Shown here: piece by piece, positions 54,599 to 64,000 of the stretch
Layout: each line of letters begins with the position of its first letter
Numbering within the stretch: the first letter of the stretch is position 1
Origin: Gammaproteobacteria bacterium 53_120_T64
Lineage (GTDB): Bacteria > Pseudomonadota > Gammaproteobacteria > Pseudomonadales > Porticoccaceae
DNA length: 64,000 bases
Assembly (NCBI GenBank): GCA_002162815.1
Contig: MAAT01000041.1
Coordinates: 1 to 64,000 of the forward strand
Direction: 5' to 3'
The notes under the pieces: generated by a model
What the model saw: the letters and a program-made list of their open reading frames with translations, nothing else
The model's database searches: none
Told to the model about the DNA's origin: nothing
Program-made: the position numbers and the translations under genes

Positions 54599-55630
54599 AT
54601 GACCCTTCGTTTAGCCATTAATGGCTTTGGCCGGGTGGGCCGCTGTGTGCTACGCGCCTTGCATGAGCGGCACCAGCAGTTGGGTGGCAGCTTGCAGGTT
54701 GTCGCCATTAATGAGTTGGCTGACCTCGATACCATTGCCTACCTGACCCGCTATGACTCCACTCACGGTCGCTTTCCGGGCCGTGTTGAGCTCGCGAATG
54801 ATGGCCGGGAATGTTTGTTGATTGAGGGCCGCGAAATCCATGTCAGCCATCAGCAAGCATTGGCTGACTTACCCTGGGCCGAACACGGTGTTGATTTGGT
54901 GCTCGAGTGTACGGGCACCTTTTCTCAGCGCAGTATCGCTCAGCAGCATATTACCGCTGGCGCTAGTAGCGTGTTGTTTTCCCAGCCGGCTGAAGCCGAC
55001 ATTGATGCCACCGTGGTTTACGGCATTAATCATTGGCAATTAAGTCGCGAGCATAAAATTATTTCTGCCGCCTCCTGCACCACCAACTGTGTGGTGCCGG
55101 CGATTAAAGCGCTGCACGATGCGCTGGGTGTTGAGGCGGGGGTGATTACCACCATTCACTCGGCGATGAATGACCAGCCGGTGCTCGACTCCTACCACCA
55201 CACGGATCTGCGCAAAACACGGGCAGCGTTTCAGTCAATTATTCCGGTCGAAACCGGTTTGGCGAAGGGCATCGATCGGATTCTTCCCGAGTTGAGTGGT
55301 CGCTTTGAGGCGCAGGCCATGCGGGTGCCGACGCAGAATGTATCGGCCATTGATTTGTCGGTGCAGGTAGGCAGAGACACCAGTAGCGCAGAGGTTAACG
55401 CCATTCTTCGCGCTGCCAGTGAGGGCTGGCTGAGCAGTATTCTGGGTTTTACCGAAGAGCCGCTGGCATCCTGTGATTTCAATCACGACGCCCATTCGGG
55501 CATTGTCGATGCCAGCCAGACCCGCGTCGGTGGCGAGCGTTTGGTGAAAGTCTTGCTATGGTTTGATAATGAATGGGGCTATGCCAATCGGATGCTCGAC
55601 CTTGTTGAGTATTGGCAGGGTGAGCATTAA
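54599..55630 (+). CDS. epd: D-erythrose-4-phosphate dehydrogenase
   Basis: NAD-dependent enzyme of the GAPDH superfamily that oxidises erythrose 4-phosphate towards pyridoxal phosphate synthesis. The 343 residues start LRLAINGFGRVGRCVLRAL. The active site is AASCTTNCVVPAIKAL. Epd-specific features include TTIHSAMNDQPVLDSYHHTD, shorter than GAPDH signatures in places, and SCDFNHDAHSGIVDASQTRV; GAPDH itself is less similar. The ATG touches the tkt stop (0-nt gap). The tkt-epd-pgk-fba order matches epd-pgk-fba of E. coli. A GAPDH role cannot be fully excluded. Confidence 0.93.
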   Translation: MTLRLAINGFGRVGRCVLRALHERHQQLGGSLQVVAINELADLDTIAYLTRYDSTHGRFPGRVELANDGRECLLIEGREIHVSHQQALADLPWAEHGVDLVLECTGTFSQRSIAQQHITAGASSVLFSQPAEADIDATVVYGINHWQLSREHKIISAASCTTNCVVPAIKALHDALGVEAGVITTIHSAMNDQPVLDSYHHTDLRKTRAAFQSIIPVETGLAKGIDRILPELSGRFEAQAMRVPTQNVSAIDLSVQVGRDTSSAEVNAILRAASEGWLSSILGFTEEPLASCDFNHDAHSGIVDASQTRVGGERLVKVLLWFDNEWGYANRMLDLVEYWQGEH

Positions 55631-55672
55631 TAATATTTTTTTGAGACAACAGCAGAGGAAGGCGCAAGCATA

Positions 55673-56836
55673 ATGACTATCAAGTTAATGACAGATCTCG
55701 ATCTCGCCAATCAGCGGGTGCTGATACGAGAAGACTTGAACGTACCGATTAAAGACGGCGTGGTGAGTTCCGATGCGCGTATTCGTGCGGCGCTGCCGAC
55801 AATTCGTGGCGCGATGGCGGCGGGGGCCAAAGTGTTGTTGATGTCCCATCTCGGTCGCCCGGTTGAGGGTGAGGCCGATAGCGCCTTTTCACTGCAACCC
55901 GTGGCCGCACATCTGGCTAGCTTGCTGGACTGTGAGGTGCCGGTGATTAGTGACTGGCGCGATGGCGTCGATGTTGCCAGTGGCGGTGTCGCCCTACTCG
56001 AAAATGTGCGCTTTAATCCGGGCGAGAAAAAGAATGATGAAGCGCTGGCGCAAGCCTATGCCAGCCTCTGCGATATTTTTGTGATGGATGCTTTTGGTAC
56101 GGCCCACCGCGCCCAGGCCTCGACCCACGGTGTTGCGCGCTTTGCCAAAACGGCCTGCGCTGGCCCACTGTTGGCGGGCGAGCTGGATGCCCTGGCGAAG
56201 GCGCTGGCGGCACCCAAGCGGCCAGTGGTTGCGATTGTTGGCGGTGCCAAAGTGTCGACCAAAATTGAAGTGCTCGAAGCGCTGTCGGACAAGGTCGATC
56301 AGTTGATCGTCGGCGGCGGCATCGCCAACACCTTTTTAGCGGCGGCAGGCAAGCCCGTCGGCAAATCGCTGTGTGAACATGACTTAACAGACCTTGCCTG
56401 TGGTTTGATGGAGAAATGCGCTATTCCCCTGCCGACCGACGTGGTGGTTGGCAGTGAGTTTTCGGAGCAGGCCGTGGCGACGCTAAAATCGGCCGATGAG
56501 GTGAATGAAGACGATATGATTTTTGATATCGGCCCCGAAACATCGGCAAGGCTTGCCGCCATTCTGCAAAATGCCGGTACGATAATCTGGAACGGCCCGG
56601 TCGGTGTGTTTGAATTCGACCAATTTGGCGCGGGTACCGAGGCGATTGCCCGAGCCATCGCCGCCAACCAAGGTTTTTCAATCGCCGGTGGCGGTGATAC
56701 TTTAGCCGCAGTGGATAAATACGCCATCGCCGATGACGTGTCTTATATCTCCACCGGCGGTGGGGCCTTCCTCGAATATGTCGAGGGCAAAACCTTGCCT
56801 GCAGTGGCAATGTTAGAACAACGTGGTAGCGATTAA
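55673..56836 (+). CDS. pgk: Phosphoglycerate kinase
   Basis: Glycolytic/gluconeogenic enzyme transferring phosphate between 1,3-bisphosphoglycerate and ADP. The 387-residue protein has the signature [14 protein letters not shown], the substrate-binding [57 protein letters not shown] and the nucleotide-binding [19 protein letters not shown] and [12 protein letters not shown]. The ATG at 55673 follows aggaaggcgc. It lies 42 nt after epd and 59 nt before fba. Confidence 0.98.
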   Translation: MTIKLMTDLDLANQRVLIREDLNVPIKDGVVSSDARIRAALPTIRGAMAAGAKVLLMSHLGRPVEGEADSAFSLQPVAAHLASLLDCEVPVISDWRDGVDVASGGVALLENVRFNPGEKKNDEALAQAYASLCDIFVMDAFGTAHRAQASTHGVARFAKTACAGPLLAGELDALAKALAAPKRPVVAIVGGAKVSTKIEVLEALSDKVDQLIVGGGIANTFLAAAGKPVGKSLCEHDLTDLACGLMEKCAIPLPTDVVVGSEFSEQAVATLKSADEVNEDDMIFDIGPETSARLAAILQNAGTIIWNGPVGVFEFDQFGAGTEAIARAIAANQGFSIAGGGDTLAAVDKYAIADDVSYISTGGGAFLEYVEGKTLPAVAMLEQRGSD

Positions 56837-56895
56837 CACACCCTAAAACCTGCCCGCTTTAGGGTTAACTATTAACGAGAAATAAGGAAGCAGTT

Positions 56896-57960
56896 ATGGC
56901 TTTAATAAGCATGCGTCAAATGTTGGATCACGCCGCAGAGCACCAGTACGGCGTGCCGGCGTTCAACGTCAACAACCTCGAGCAGATGCGCGCCATTATG
57001 GAAGCCGCTGACCAAACGAATTCGCCGGTGATTGTGCAGGCCTCTGCCGGTGCGCGAAAATATGCCGGTGCGCCGTTTTTGCGCCACCTTATTCTCGCCG
57101 CCATCGAAGAATTCCCCCATATTCCCGTGGTGATGCATCAAGATCACGGTACCAGCCCGGCGATTTGCCAGCGTTCAATTCAGCTGGGTTTTTCATCGGT
57201 GATGATGGACGGCTCTCTTGAAGAAGACGGCAAAACCCCTGCCAGCTACGAATATAATGTTGAGGTTACGCGCCGTGTGGTCGAAATGTCCCACGCCTGT
57301 GGTGTTTCCGTTGAGGGCGAGCTGGGTTGCCTGGGTTCGCTGGAAACCGGGCAAGCCGGTGAAGAGGATGGCGTTGGCGCTGAAGGCACATTAAGTCTCG
57401 AGCAAATGCTTACCGACCCCGATGAGGCCGCTGACTTTGTTGCCAAAACCGATGTCGATGCCCTGGCGATCGCCATCGGCACCTCTCACGGTGCCTATAA
57501 ATTTACCCGCCCACCCACCGGTGATGTACTGGCCATTGATCGCATTAAAGCCATTCACGCACGCATTCCCAATACTCACTTAGTCATGCACGGCTCATCG
57601 GCGGTGCCCCAGGACTGGCTGGCGATTATCAATGAGTTTGGCGGTGACATCCCCGAGACTTACGGTGTGCCAGTTGAAGAGGTGATGGAAGGTATTAAGC
57701 ACGGTGTGCGCAAGGTGAATATTGATACCGATTTACGCCTCGCATCAACCGGTGCCATGCGCCGCTATATGGCGCAGAACCCCGCAGACTTTGACCCGCG
57801 TAAATACCTCGCGGCGGCGACGACGGCGATGAAAGATATTTGTGTCGCGCGATACGAATCATTTGGTGCGGCGGGCAATGCCGATAAAATTAAGGTGGTT
57901 AGCTTAGATGCCATGTCTGCTAACTACACCACCGGCGGTTTGAAACAACAGGTGAACTAA
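56896..57960 (+). CDS. fba: Fructose-bisphosphate aldolase, class II
   Basis: Zinc-dependent aldolase cleaving fructose 1,6-bisphosphate. The 354 residues carry [38 protein letters not shown] (zinc His and catalytic Asp), the Glu/zinc motif [34 protein letters not shown] and [16 protein letters not shown]. It is of the longer proteobacterial class IIA/B type found in Pseudomonas. aaggaag lies before the ATG. It closes the sugar-phosphate operon and is followed by a hairpin. Confidence 0.98.
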   Translation: MALISMRQMLDHAAEHQYGVPAFNVNNLEQMRAIMEAADQTNSPVIVQASAGARKYAGAPFLRHLILAAIEEFPHIPVVMHQDHGTSPAICQRSIQLGFSSVMMDGSLEEDGKTPASYEYNVEVTRRVVEMSHACGVSVEGELGCLGSLETGQAGEEDGVGAEGTLSLEQMLTDPDEAADFVAKTDVDALAIAIGTSHGAYKFTRPPTGDVLAIDRIKAIHARIPNTHLVMHGSSAVPQDWLAIINEFGGDIPETYGVPVEEVMEGIKHGVRKVNIDTDLRLASTGAMRRYMAQNPADFDPRKYLAAATTAMKDICVARYESFGAAGNADKIKVVSLDAMSANYTTGGLKQQVN

Positions 57961-58005
57961 CATTGTGGTGTTGTCTGTCGCGAGTTTGTTGAAAATAATA
58001 GCTTA

Positions 58006-58029
58006 AAGCGCCCTTTTTTAAGGGCGCTT
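58006..58029 (+). terminator. Hairpin terminator after fba
   Basis: Perfect 10-bp stem aagcgccctt (58006-58015) and aagggcgctt (58020-58029) with a tttt loop. No long T run follows (aattc), so termination may be partial. The next gene starts 23 nt later. Confidence 0.65.
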
Positions 58030-58051
58030 AATTCAAGGAGGAATAGCGTCG

Positions 58052-58891
58052 ATGTGCATGGCAAATTATAGGCTGTTGTTTGGGCGGCTTTGTCTGCTGA
58101 TGGTGCTGGCAGTGGTGACGCCTGTTTATGGGGCCGAGCAAAACAACCGTGATGAATTGTTGGTGTTGGTTCACGGGGCGCACTTAACGGGGCAATCGTG
58201 GGCCGAGCTGTCGGTGCCGCTGCGCGCCGCCGGGTATCAGGTGCACGCCGTCAATTTACCAGGGCGCGGTGACGGTATCGCCGCCTCAGAGGCGACGCTG
58301 GATGCTGCCTCCAGAGCACTGTGTACACAACTTGCGGGTGCAGGCTCGGATCACAAAGTGAGCTTTGTGGCCCACAGCCAGGGTGGCGCGGTGGTTCATC
58401 ATTTGCTGGGTCTATGCCCTGCAATAAGCATCGAGAAAATAATTTACGTGGCGGCCGTTGCGCCTCTCAATGGTGAGAAGCCCTTTGCCATGCTCAGCAA
58501 AGCGGATGATGAGCACTATTATCGCGGCGTGGTGTATGACGAGACCAGCGGGTTGATGAAGATACATAGCCCCCCTGAGTTCTTGGCCGCCTTTAGCTCG
58601 CTGACCTTGAATGAAGGTTCGGCCATGGCGCAGACCCTATTGGCTGCTGGTGTTGATGAGCCGGCAGTGATGGGCGACGGCGTTGTGGTTCTCGATGACG
58701 CACATTTTCAAGGTATTAAAAAATACTATATCCATACGCGCCGGGATTTGATTATTTCCCCGCTGACACAACAGCGCATTGTGCAAACACTGGGTGCTGT
58801 TGAAACGGCGACTGTCGACAGCGGGCATCTGCCTATGTTGACGCAGCCGGCAGCGCTGGCCGATATTGTGCTGGGCTTTTTAAGACCCTAA
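58052..58891 (+). CDS. Exported alpha/beta-hydrolase
   Basis: Predicted periplasmic or secreted esterase/lipase-like enzyme of 279 residues; substrate unknown. A signal peptide (LCLLMVLAVVTPVYG, cleavage near residue 28) precedes the hydrolase fold. The oxyanion motif HGAHLTGQSW starts at 41. The nucleophile Ser109 is in AHSQGG and the late His in SGHLPMLTQPAAL. Strong aaggagg lies 10 nt before the ATG at 58052. It resembles the plant salicylate-binding-protein/hydroxynitrile-lyase-like branch found in many proteobacteria. Confidence 0.87.
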   Translation: MCMANYRLLFGRLCLLMVLAVVTPVYGAEQNNRDELLVLVHGAHLTGQSWAELSVPLRAAGYQVHAVNLPGRGDGIAASEATLDAASRALCTQLAGAGSDHKVSFVAHSQGGAVVHHLLGLCPAISIEKIIYVAAVAPLNGEKPFAMLSKADDEHYYRGVVYDETSGLMKIHSPPEFLAAFSSLTLNEGSAMAQTLLAAGVDEPAVMGDGVVVLDDAHFQGIKKYYIHTRRDLIISPLTQQRIVQTLGAVETATVDSGHLPMLTQPAALADIVLGFLRP

Positions 58892-58932
58892 CTTGGGTGT
58901 CCGTGGTGAGGCTTTTCTTTTAAAGCAAAAAA

Positions 58933-58966
58933 CTCGGAGCAATTTAATGTTGCCCGGGGCTTTTTG
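58933..58966 (+). terminator. Terminator after the alpha/beta-hydrolase gene
   Basis: Stem ctcgg-(a)-gcaa (58933-58942, one bulged A) with ttgc-ccggg (58950-58958), including one G-U pair, then gc and ttttt at 58961-58965. Loop of 7 nt. It fits the end of the hydrolase transcript. Confidence 0.6.
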
Positions 58967-59039
58967 GTTTTCAGGGTTTGGTTTGAGTGGGCAGCTACAT
59001 TGAACAAAAAATAGGAAAATAGGGTCTTTCCCCGCCACA

Positions 59040-59912
59040 TTATTTGTCAAGCTTATAGGGATTAGCAGATAGCTTAGTTTGCGATGACATTTCAGTACGA
59101 ATTGCCGTAATCGCGGGCTTTGTTGCAGGCCGCACACCACGCCAGAGTGTAAAGGCTTCTGCCGCCTGTTCGACCAGCATGCCCAAACCATCAGCCGTTT
59201 GCTGTGCGCCCTGCTCGTGCATCCAGCGCATAAAGGGTGTGGGCTCGGCGGCGTACATCATGTCGTAGCCCTGTGTCTTTGCCGTCAGTACCTGCTCTGG
59301 TAGTGGCGCTATTTCCCCCGCCAGGCTGGCACTGGTGCCGTTGATGATGAGATCAAATTGACCCTTCTCTTTTAATCCATCAAAACCACAGGCCTTAATA
59401 TTGCCGAGGTCTGCAAAGTTGCTGGTTAGCTTTTGTGCCTTGCTGACGGTGCGATTAACGATAACAATCAATGATGGGTGTTTTTTTAACAACGGTTCTA
59501 ATACACCCATTACGGCGCCGCCGGCCCCGACAAGTAGTATCTTCTTGCCTTCAATTGCCCAATCGAGGTTGGTGCAGATGTCGCGCACCAGACCGAAGCC
59601 ATCGGTATTATCACCGAGTATTGAGCCGTCATCCTGGCGAATGAGGGTGTTCACCGCCCCAGCGCGACGGGCGCGCTCGCTGAGCTTATCCGCAAAGCTA
59701 AAGGCATCCAGTTTGAAGGGTACGGTGATATTTAGACCCTTGCCGCCGTCTTTGAAAAAGCGGCTGGCTGCAGACTGAAACTGATCGCTTTCGACCAGGG
59801 TGCTGACATAGTTGATGTCCTGTCCCGTTTGCGCGGCAAAAGCGCTGTGAATCTGCGGTGAGCGGCTGTGTTTAATCGGGTTGCCAAAGACGGCGTACTG
59901 GTCTGTCATCAT
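59040..59912 (-). CDS. aroE: Shikimate dehydrogenase
   Basis: NADP-dependent reduction of 3-dehydroshikimate to shikimate. The 290 residues show the substrate-binding NPIKHSRSPQIHSAFA, catalytic Lys/Asp region NITVPFKLDAF and NTDGFGLVRD, the dinucleotide loop LLVGAGGAVMGVLEPL and MLVEQAAEAFTLWRG. A C-terminal tail of about 20 residues (SSQTKLSANPYKLDK) exceeds the usual end. It lies 15 nt after hemF, the hemF-aroE order of Pseudomonas. aroQ of the same pathway is elsewhere in the window. Confidence 0.96.
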   Translation of the reverse strand: MMTDQYAVFGNPIKHSRSPQIHSAFAAQTGQDINYVSTLVESDQFQSAASRFFKDGGKGLNITVPFKLDAFSFADKLSERARRAGAVNTLIRQDDGSILGDNTDGFGLVRDICTNLDWAIEGKKILLVGAGGAVMGVLEPLLKKHPSLIVIVNRTVSKAQKLTSNFADLGNIKACGFDGLKEKGQFDLIINGTSASLAGEIAPLPEQVLTAKTQGYDMMYAAEPTPFMRWMHEQGAQQTADGLGMLVEQAAEAFTLWRGVRPATKPAITAIRTEMSSQTKLSANPYKLDK

Positions 59913-59927
59913 TAAATACCGGGGTGC

Positions 59928-61440
<1,513 letters not shown>

Positions 61441-61443
61441 TGC

Positions 61444-61959
61444 TTAAGCCTTAGCTCGGGCCTGTAATTTAGCCTGCAGAGCCTGATCCTTTTCGATCAC
61501 AACCTGCGCATTGGCGGCGCGCTCATCGAGCAGGCGTTGATACAGTGCGGAGTCGGCACCGGCGATGATTTGCGCGGCCAGATAGGCGGCATTTTTAGCA
61601 CCGGCCTTGCCAATGGCGACCGTGGCGACGGGAATGCCGCCGGGCATTTGCACGGTCGATAGCAGGGCGTCGAGGCCTTCGAGGGAGCCATTAATCGGCA
61701 CGCCGATAACGGGTCTCAGGGTCAATGCGGCGACGGCACCAGCGAGGTGGGCGGCCATGCCCGCAGCGCAGATAAAGGCCGCGCAACCGCGCTCATCGGC
61801 CGAGGTCACGTAGTCGTGAGTGACCGCAGGCGTGCGGTGGGCAGAGGTGACTTTCGCTTCAAACGGCACGCCGAGTTTGTTGAGTACGTCAAAACTGGCT
61901 TCCATGATGGGAAGGTCGGAGTCAGAGCCCATTAATATGGCGACAAAAGGTTTACTCAT
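61444..61959 (-). CDS. purE: N5-carboxyaminoimidazole ribonucleotide mutase
   Basis: Moves the carboxyl group of N5-CAIR to give CAIR in purine synthesis. The 171-residue class I PurE shows [19 protein letters not shown], the catalytic SAHRTP in [49 protein letters not shown] and [15 protein letters not shown]. purK, its usual partner, does not follow; tsaC does. No purK is in the window. Confidence 0.96.
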   Translation of the reverse strand: MSKPFVAILMGSDSDLPIMEASFDVLNKLGVPFEAKVTSAHRTPAVTHDYVTSADERGCAAFICAAGMAAHLAGAVAALTLRPVIGVPINGSLEGLDALLSTVQMPGGIPVATVAIGKAGAKNAAYLAAQIIAGADSALYQRLLDERAANAQVVIEKDQALQAKLQARAKA

Positions 61960-62036
61960 GATGGCGGAGCCTCGCTCACTGTGAAAAAGCGCACAGGCTA
62001 CCGCAAGACGCTGACGAGGGCAATCGCGGTGAGTGG

Positions 62037-63146
62037 CTAGCGTAGCCGGTTATAAATGCCCACTCGTTGCTCGACCCAGCCCTCAAGTTCCAATTGCACC
62101 AGTTGTGCGCTGAGTGTTGCCGCCGGCAGTTGTGTGCGTGCCATTAAGGTGTCGAGGTCGGCGGGGTCAAAACCGAGGGCGGCGAGCACTTTGTTGGAGG
62201 CCTCATCGAGGGCGTTGGGGCTTTCTGGCGTGGCGGGTTGTTTGACGATTTCGGCCTGGTAGGCCAGTAGGCCGCCGAGTTCGTTGATAATGTCGTCGCT
62301 GGTTTCCACGAGGGCGGCGCCCTGGCGAATTAATTGGTGGCAGCCCTTGGCGCCGGGGTTGTGGATGGAGCCGGGTAGGGCAAAGACTTCTCGGCCCTGC
62401 TCCATGGCGAGGCGAGCGGTAATCAACGAGCCACTTCTCAGGGCGGCTTCGACCACGAGTACGCCAAGACTGAGGCCGCTGATAATGCGATTGCGCTGGG
62501 GGAAATTGCCGGCGCGGGGCGGTGTGCCGGGCGGGAATTCGGAAACGATCGCTCCGCCGCTGGCGATAATCTGGTTATAGAGCGTGGTGTGACGGCGCGG
62601 GTAGACGACATCGACACCGGTGCCGAGAACGGCGATGGTTTTACCGCCTTCCATGGCGCCCTGGTGGGCGGCGCCGTCGATACCCAGGGCCATCCCACTG
62701 GTAATGGCAAAGCCGCTATTGGCTAGATGGCGCGCAAATGCTTGGGCGTTTTGTTGCCCGTTGGTTGAGTGCTGGCGGCTGCCAACGATGGCGATTTGTG
62801 GCAGGTTTAGGGTCTGGCTGTCACCTTTAACAAACAGCAATGCCGGCGCGGTGTCGATTTCTCGCAATAGCGGGGGGTAGTCAGGGCAAGAAATAAGCAC
62901 AATCTTGATATCGTCTTGAATGCAGGTGTCGAGAGTCGCTAGCGCCCGTGTTTTGAAATCATTGGGGTTGGCTCGAAAGGCGCTCAAGCCTTTGCGATAG
63001 GCGGGGGCAAGGGTATGAAGGGGTGCCTGTAGAGCCTTGGCAAAGCTGCCAAATTGGCGCTGGAGTTTGCCGAGAGCAAGGGCGCCGATGCCGGGAAGGG
63101 CCTGTAGGGTGAGGGCGGATTCGCGCTCTGAAATCGTGGCTTCCAT
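62037..63146 (-). CDS. dprA: DNA-processing protein DprA
   Basis: Binds incoming single-stranded DNA and loads RecA in natural transformation; also widespread in non-competent species. The 369 residues have an N-terminal helical region, a Rossmann domain with [52 protein letters not shown] and NRIISGLS, and a C-terminal winged-helix ([20 protein letters not shown]). The ATG at 63146 begins EATISERES. It lies between the LysM-protein gene and purE, an arrangement like that of Pseudomonas. Confidence 0.96.
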   Translation of the reverse strand: MEATISERESALTLQALPGIGALALGKLQRQFGSFAKALQAPLHTLAPAYRKGLSAFRANPNDFKTRALATLDTCIQDDIKIVLISCPDYPPLLREIDTAPALLFVKGDSQTLNLPQIAIVGSRQHSTNGQQNAQAFARHLANSGFAITSGMALGIDGAAHQGAMEGGKTIAVLGTGVDVVYPRRHTTLYNQIIASGGAIVSEFPPGTPPRAGNFPQRNRIISGLSLGVLVVEAALRSGSLITARLAMEQGREVFALPGSIHNPGAKGCHQLIRQGAALVETSDDIINELGGLLAYQAEIVKQPATPESPNALDEASNKVLAALGFDPADLDTLMARTQLPAATLSAQLVQLELEGWVEQRVGIYNRLR

Positions 63147-63230
63147 CCTTGGTGCCGTCGTGATTGTGTTGAATGGGTCGAATTAAAGGAGGGCGAGAAG
63201 GTAGAGCCTTCCCCCGCTCTCCTTTTTCAG

Positions 63231-64000
63231 TTAGGGCTCGCGGACAATATCTTTAACAGAAATTGGCAAGTCGGCATTGAGAATGAGGGCGAAGCTCATT
63301 TTTTCAAAGGTGCGGAAGACCATCATCATCCCGGCGCTTTCCGGAGGTAGCGTGACGGTGCCGCCGAGGACGCGATCTTTGACAATCGCGCCGGTTTTGA
63401 GGATGGAGAGCATATTGCCAATTTCCACGCCGTCGCGCTCACCGAGATTAATGCTCACCACATCGAGCAAACCGCCGGTGCTAACGCTGCCTTCAACCGA
63501 CATAATTAAACCCTCGGTGTCCTCGGGCGGCGCGCTGGGGTAGAACGTAGCGTCAATTTTGCGCTCTTCCAGCGCCAGTAGCCTGTCGTTGATACGCAGC
63601 TCTTCGACGCTGCGAGTGGCTTTTAGCGTGGCGATGTCATCATCAACGGCCTTGATGCTGCCGGCACCGATATCTTTGGCGCGAATACCTAGCACTTCAT
63701 GGGTCTTGGGGTCGGTATAGGGCCCGCCATTGCGATAGACACCGAAGGCGTCTTGTGCCTCAGAGAAGTCGCCGCGAGCATAAAAATCTTGGCCTTTACC
63801 GGTTAATAAGTGCTTGCTCTTACCTGAGAGGATGTAGGGCGCCGCCTCGAGAATACCGGGCTCGACGACCCTATTGCGCGACAGAAAGCTGTTGATCATA
63901 TCCAGCGGCAGGGTGGAAATAGCCTGACGGTTGCTCACCTCGCGAATCTGCGGGCTAAGTTTGACATTGCGGCTGCGACTGAGCATCAGACGCGGTTTCC
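63231..64000 (-). CDS. LysM-domain peptidoglycan-binding protein, C-terminal part
   Basis: The frame is open to the right window edge, so the N-terminal part (signal peptide and LysM domain in homologues) is outside. The visible 255 or so residues match the C-terminal region of Pseudomonas LysM proteins encoded beside dprA: IPL-type DMINSFLSRNRVVEPGILE, GKGQDFYARGDF, GVYRNGGPYTDP, VVSINLGERDGVEIGNML and MMVFRTFEKMSFALILNADL. This region is thought to be exported; its function is not known. An ATG at 63986 is internal, not the start. Confidence 0.85.
   Translation of the reverse strand, partial: KPRLMLSRSRNVKLSPQIREVSNRQAISTLPLDMINSFLSRNRVVEPGILEAAPYILSGKSKHLLTGKGQDFYARGDFSEAQDAFGVYRNGGPYTDPKTHEVLGIRAKDIGAGSIKAVDDDIATLKATRSVEELRINDRLLALEERKIDATFYPSAPPEDTEGLIMSVEGSVSTGGLLDVVSINLGERDGVEIGNMLSILKTGAIVKDRVLGGTVTLPPESAGMMMVFRTFEKMSFALILNADLPISVKDIVREP

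Overview
This 64 kb window is chromosomal DNA of a gammaproteobacterium. Gene content and order (trpE-trpGDC near an OsmC gene, a CRP/Vfr gene and coq7; mrcB with a TPR lipoprotein; LysM protein-dprA-tsaC-hemF-aroE; dusB-fis; a DUF2333 protein) resemble Pseudomonadales and marine Cellvibrionales/Spongiibacteraceae-like bacteria. That placement is inferred from remembered synteny, not from a search. I saw no rRNA, tRNA, CRISPR array, insertion sequence or integrase.

Layout. 1-4.7 kb: end of rpe, a trp leader peptide, then trpE, trpG, trpD, trpC. 4.7-9.2 kb: a metallo-beta-lactamase-fold protein, then convergent PAS-GGDEF-EAL and DUF2333 genes. 9.3-16.9 kb: dsbD, aroQ-accB-accC-prmA, a zinc-ribbon/DUF3426 protein and dusB-fis. 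16.9-21.4 kb: purH, purD and coq7. 21.4-25.1 kb: a LysR regulator, a candidate small RNA, an OsmC-family protein, CRP and a PfkB-family kinase. 25.2-31.6 kb: PBP1B with its TPR lipoprotein neighbour, an RsmC/RlmG-like methyltransferase, hemB and an acyl-CoA dehydrogenase.

31.6-45.6 kb is the accessory part. It has long intergenic gaps, more A+T-rich stretches and several unrecognised small genes. It holds a secreted RTX/DUF4214 protein, ppnN, and a microcin-like locus at 36.1-41.5 kb. That locus has a LuxR-type solo regulator, a 74-residue glycine/phenylalanine-rich precursor with a class II microcin-type leader, a small membrane-protein ORF (possible immunity protein), a CvaA-like membrane-fusion protein and a CvaB-like C39-peptidase ABC exporter. 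I regard it as the best candidate for an undescribed system. It is followed by a three-gene set: an ATP-grasp ligase, an inactive-transglutaminase 7TM protein and a retropepsin-like lipoprotein.

45.7-64 kb returns to core metabolism: a second acyl-CoA dehydrogenase, then rsmE-metF-ahcY-metK-sahR. This is an S-adenosylmethionine-cycle operon headed by an ArsR-methyltransferase fusion regulator, with a perfect 14-bp palindrome in front of it. Divergent from it is the sugar-phosphate run tkt-epd-pgk-fba, then an alpha/beta hydrolase. Leftward genes at the right edge are LysM protein-dprA-purE-tsaC-hemF-aroE. Starts were chosen by reading ribosome-binding sites by eye. All functional calls come from motif and family recognition without database searches.
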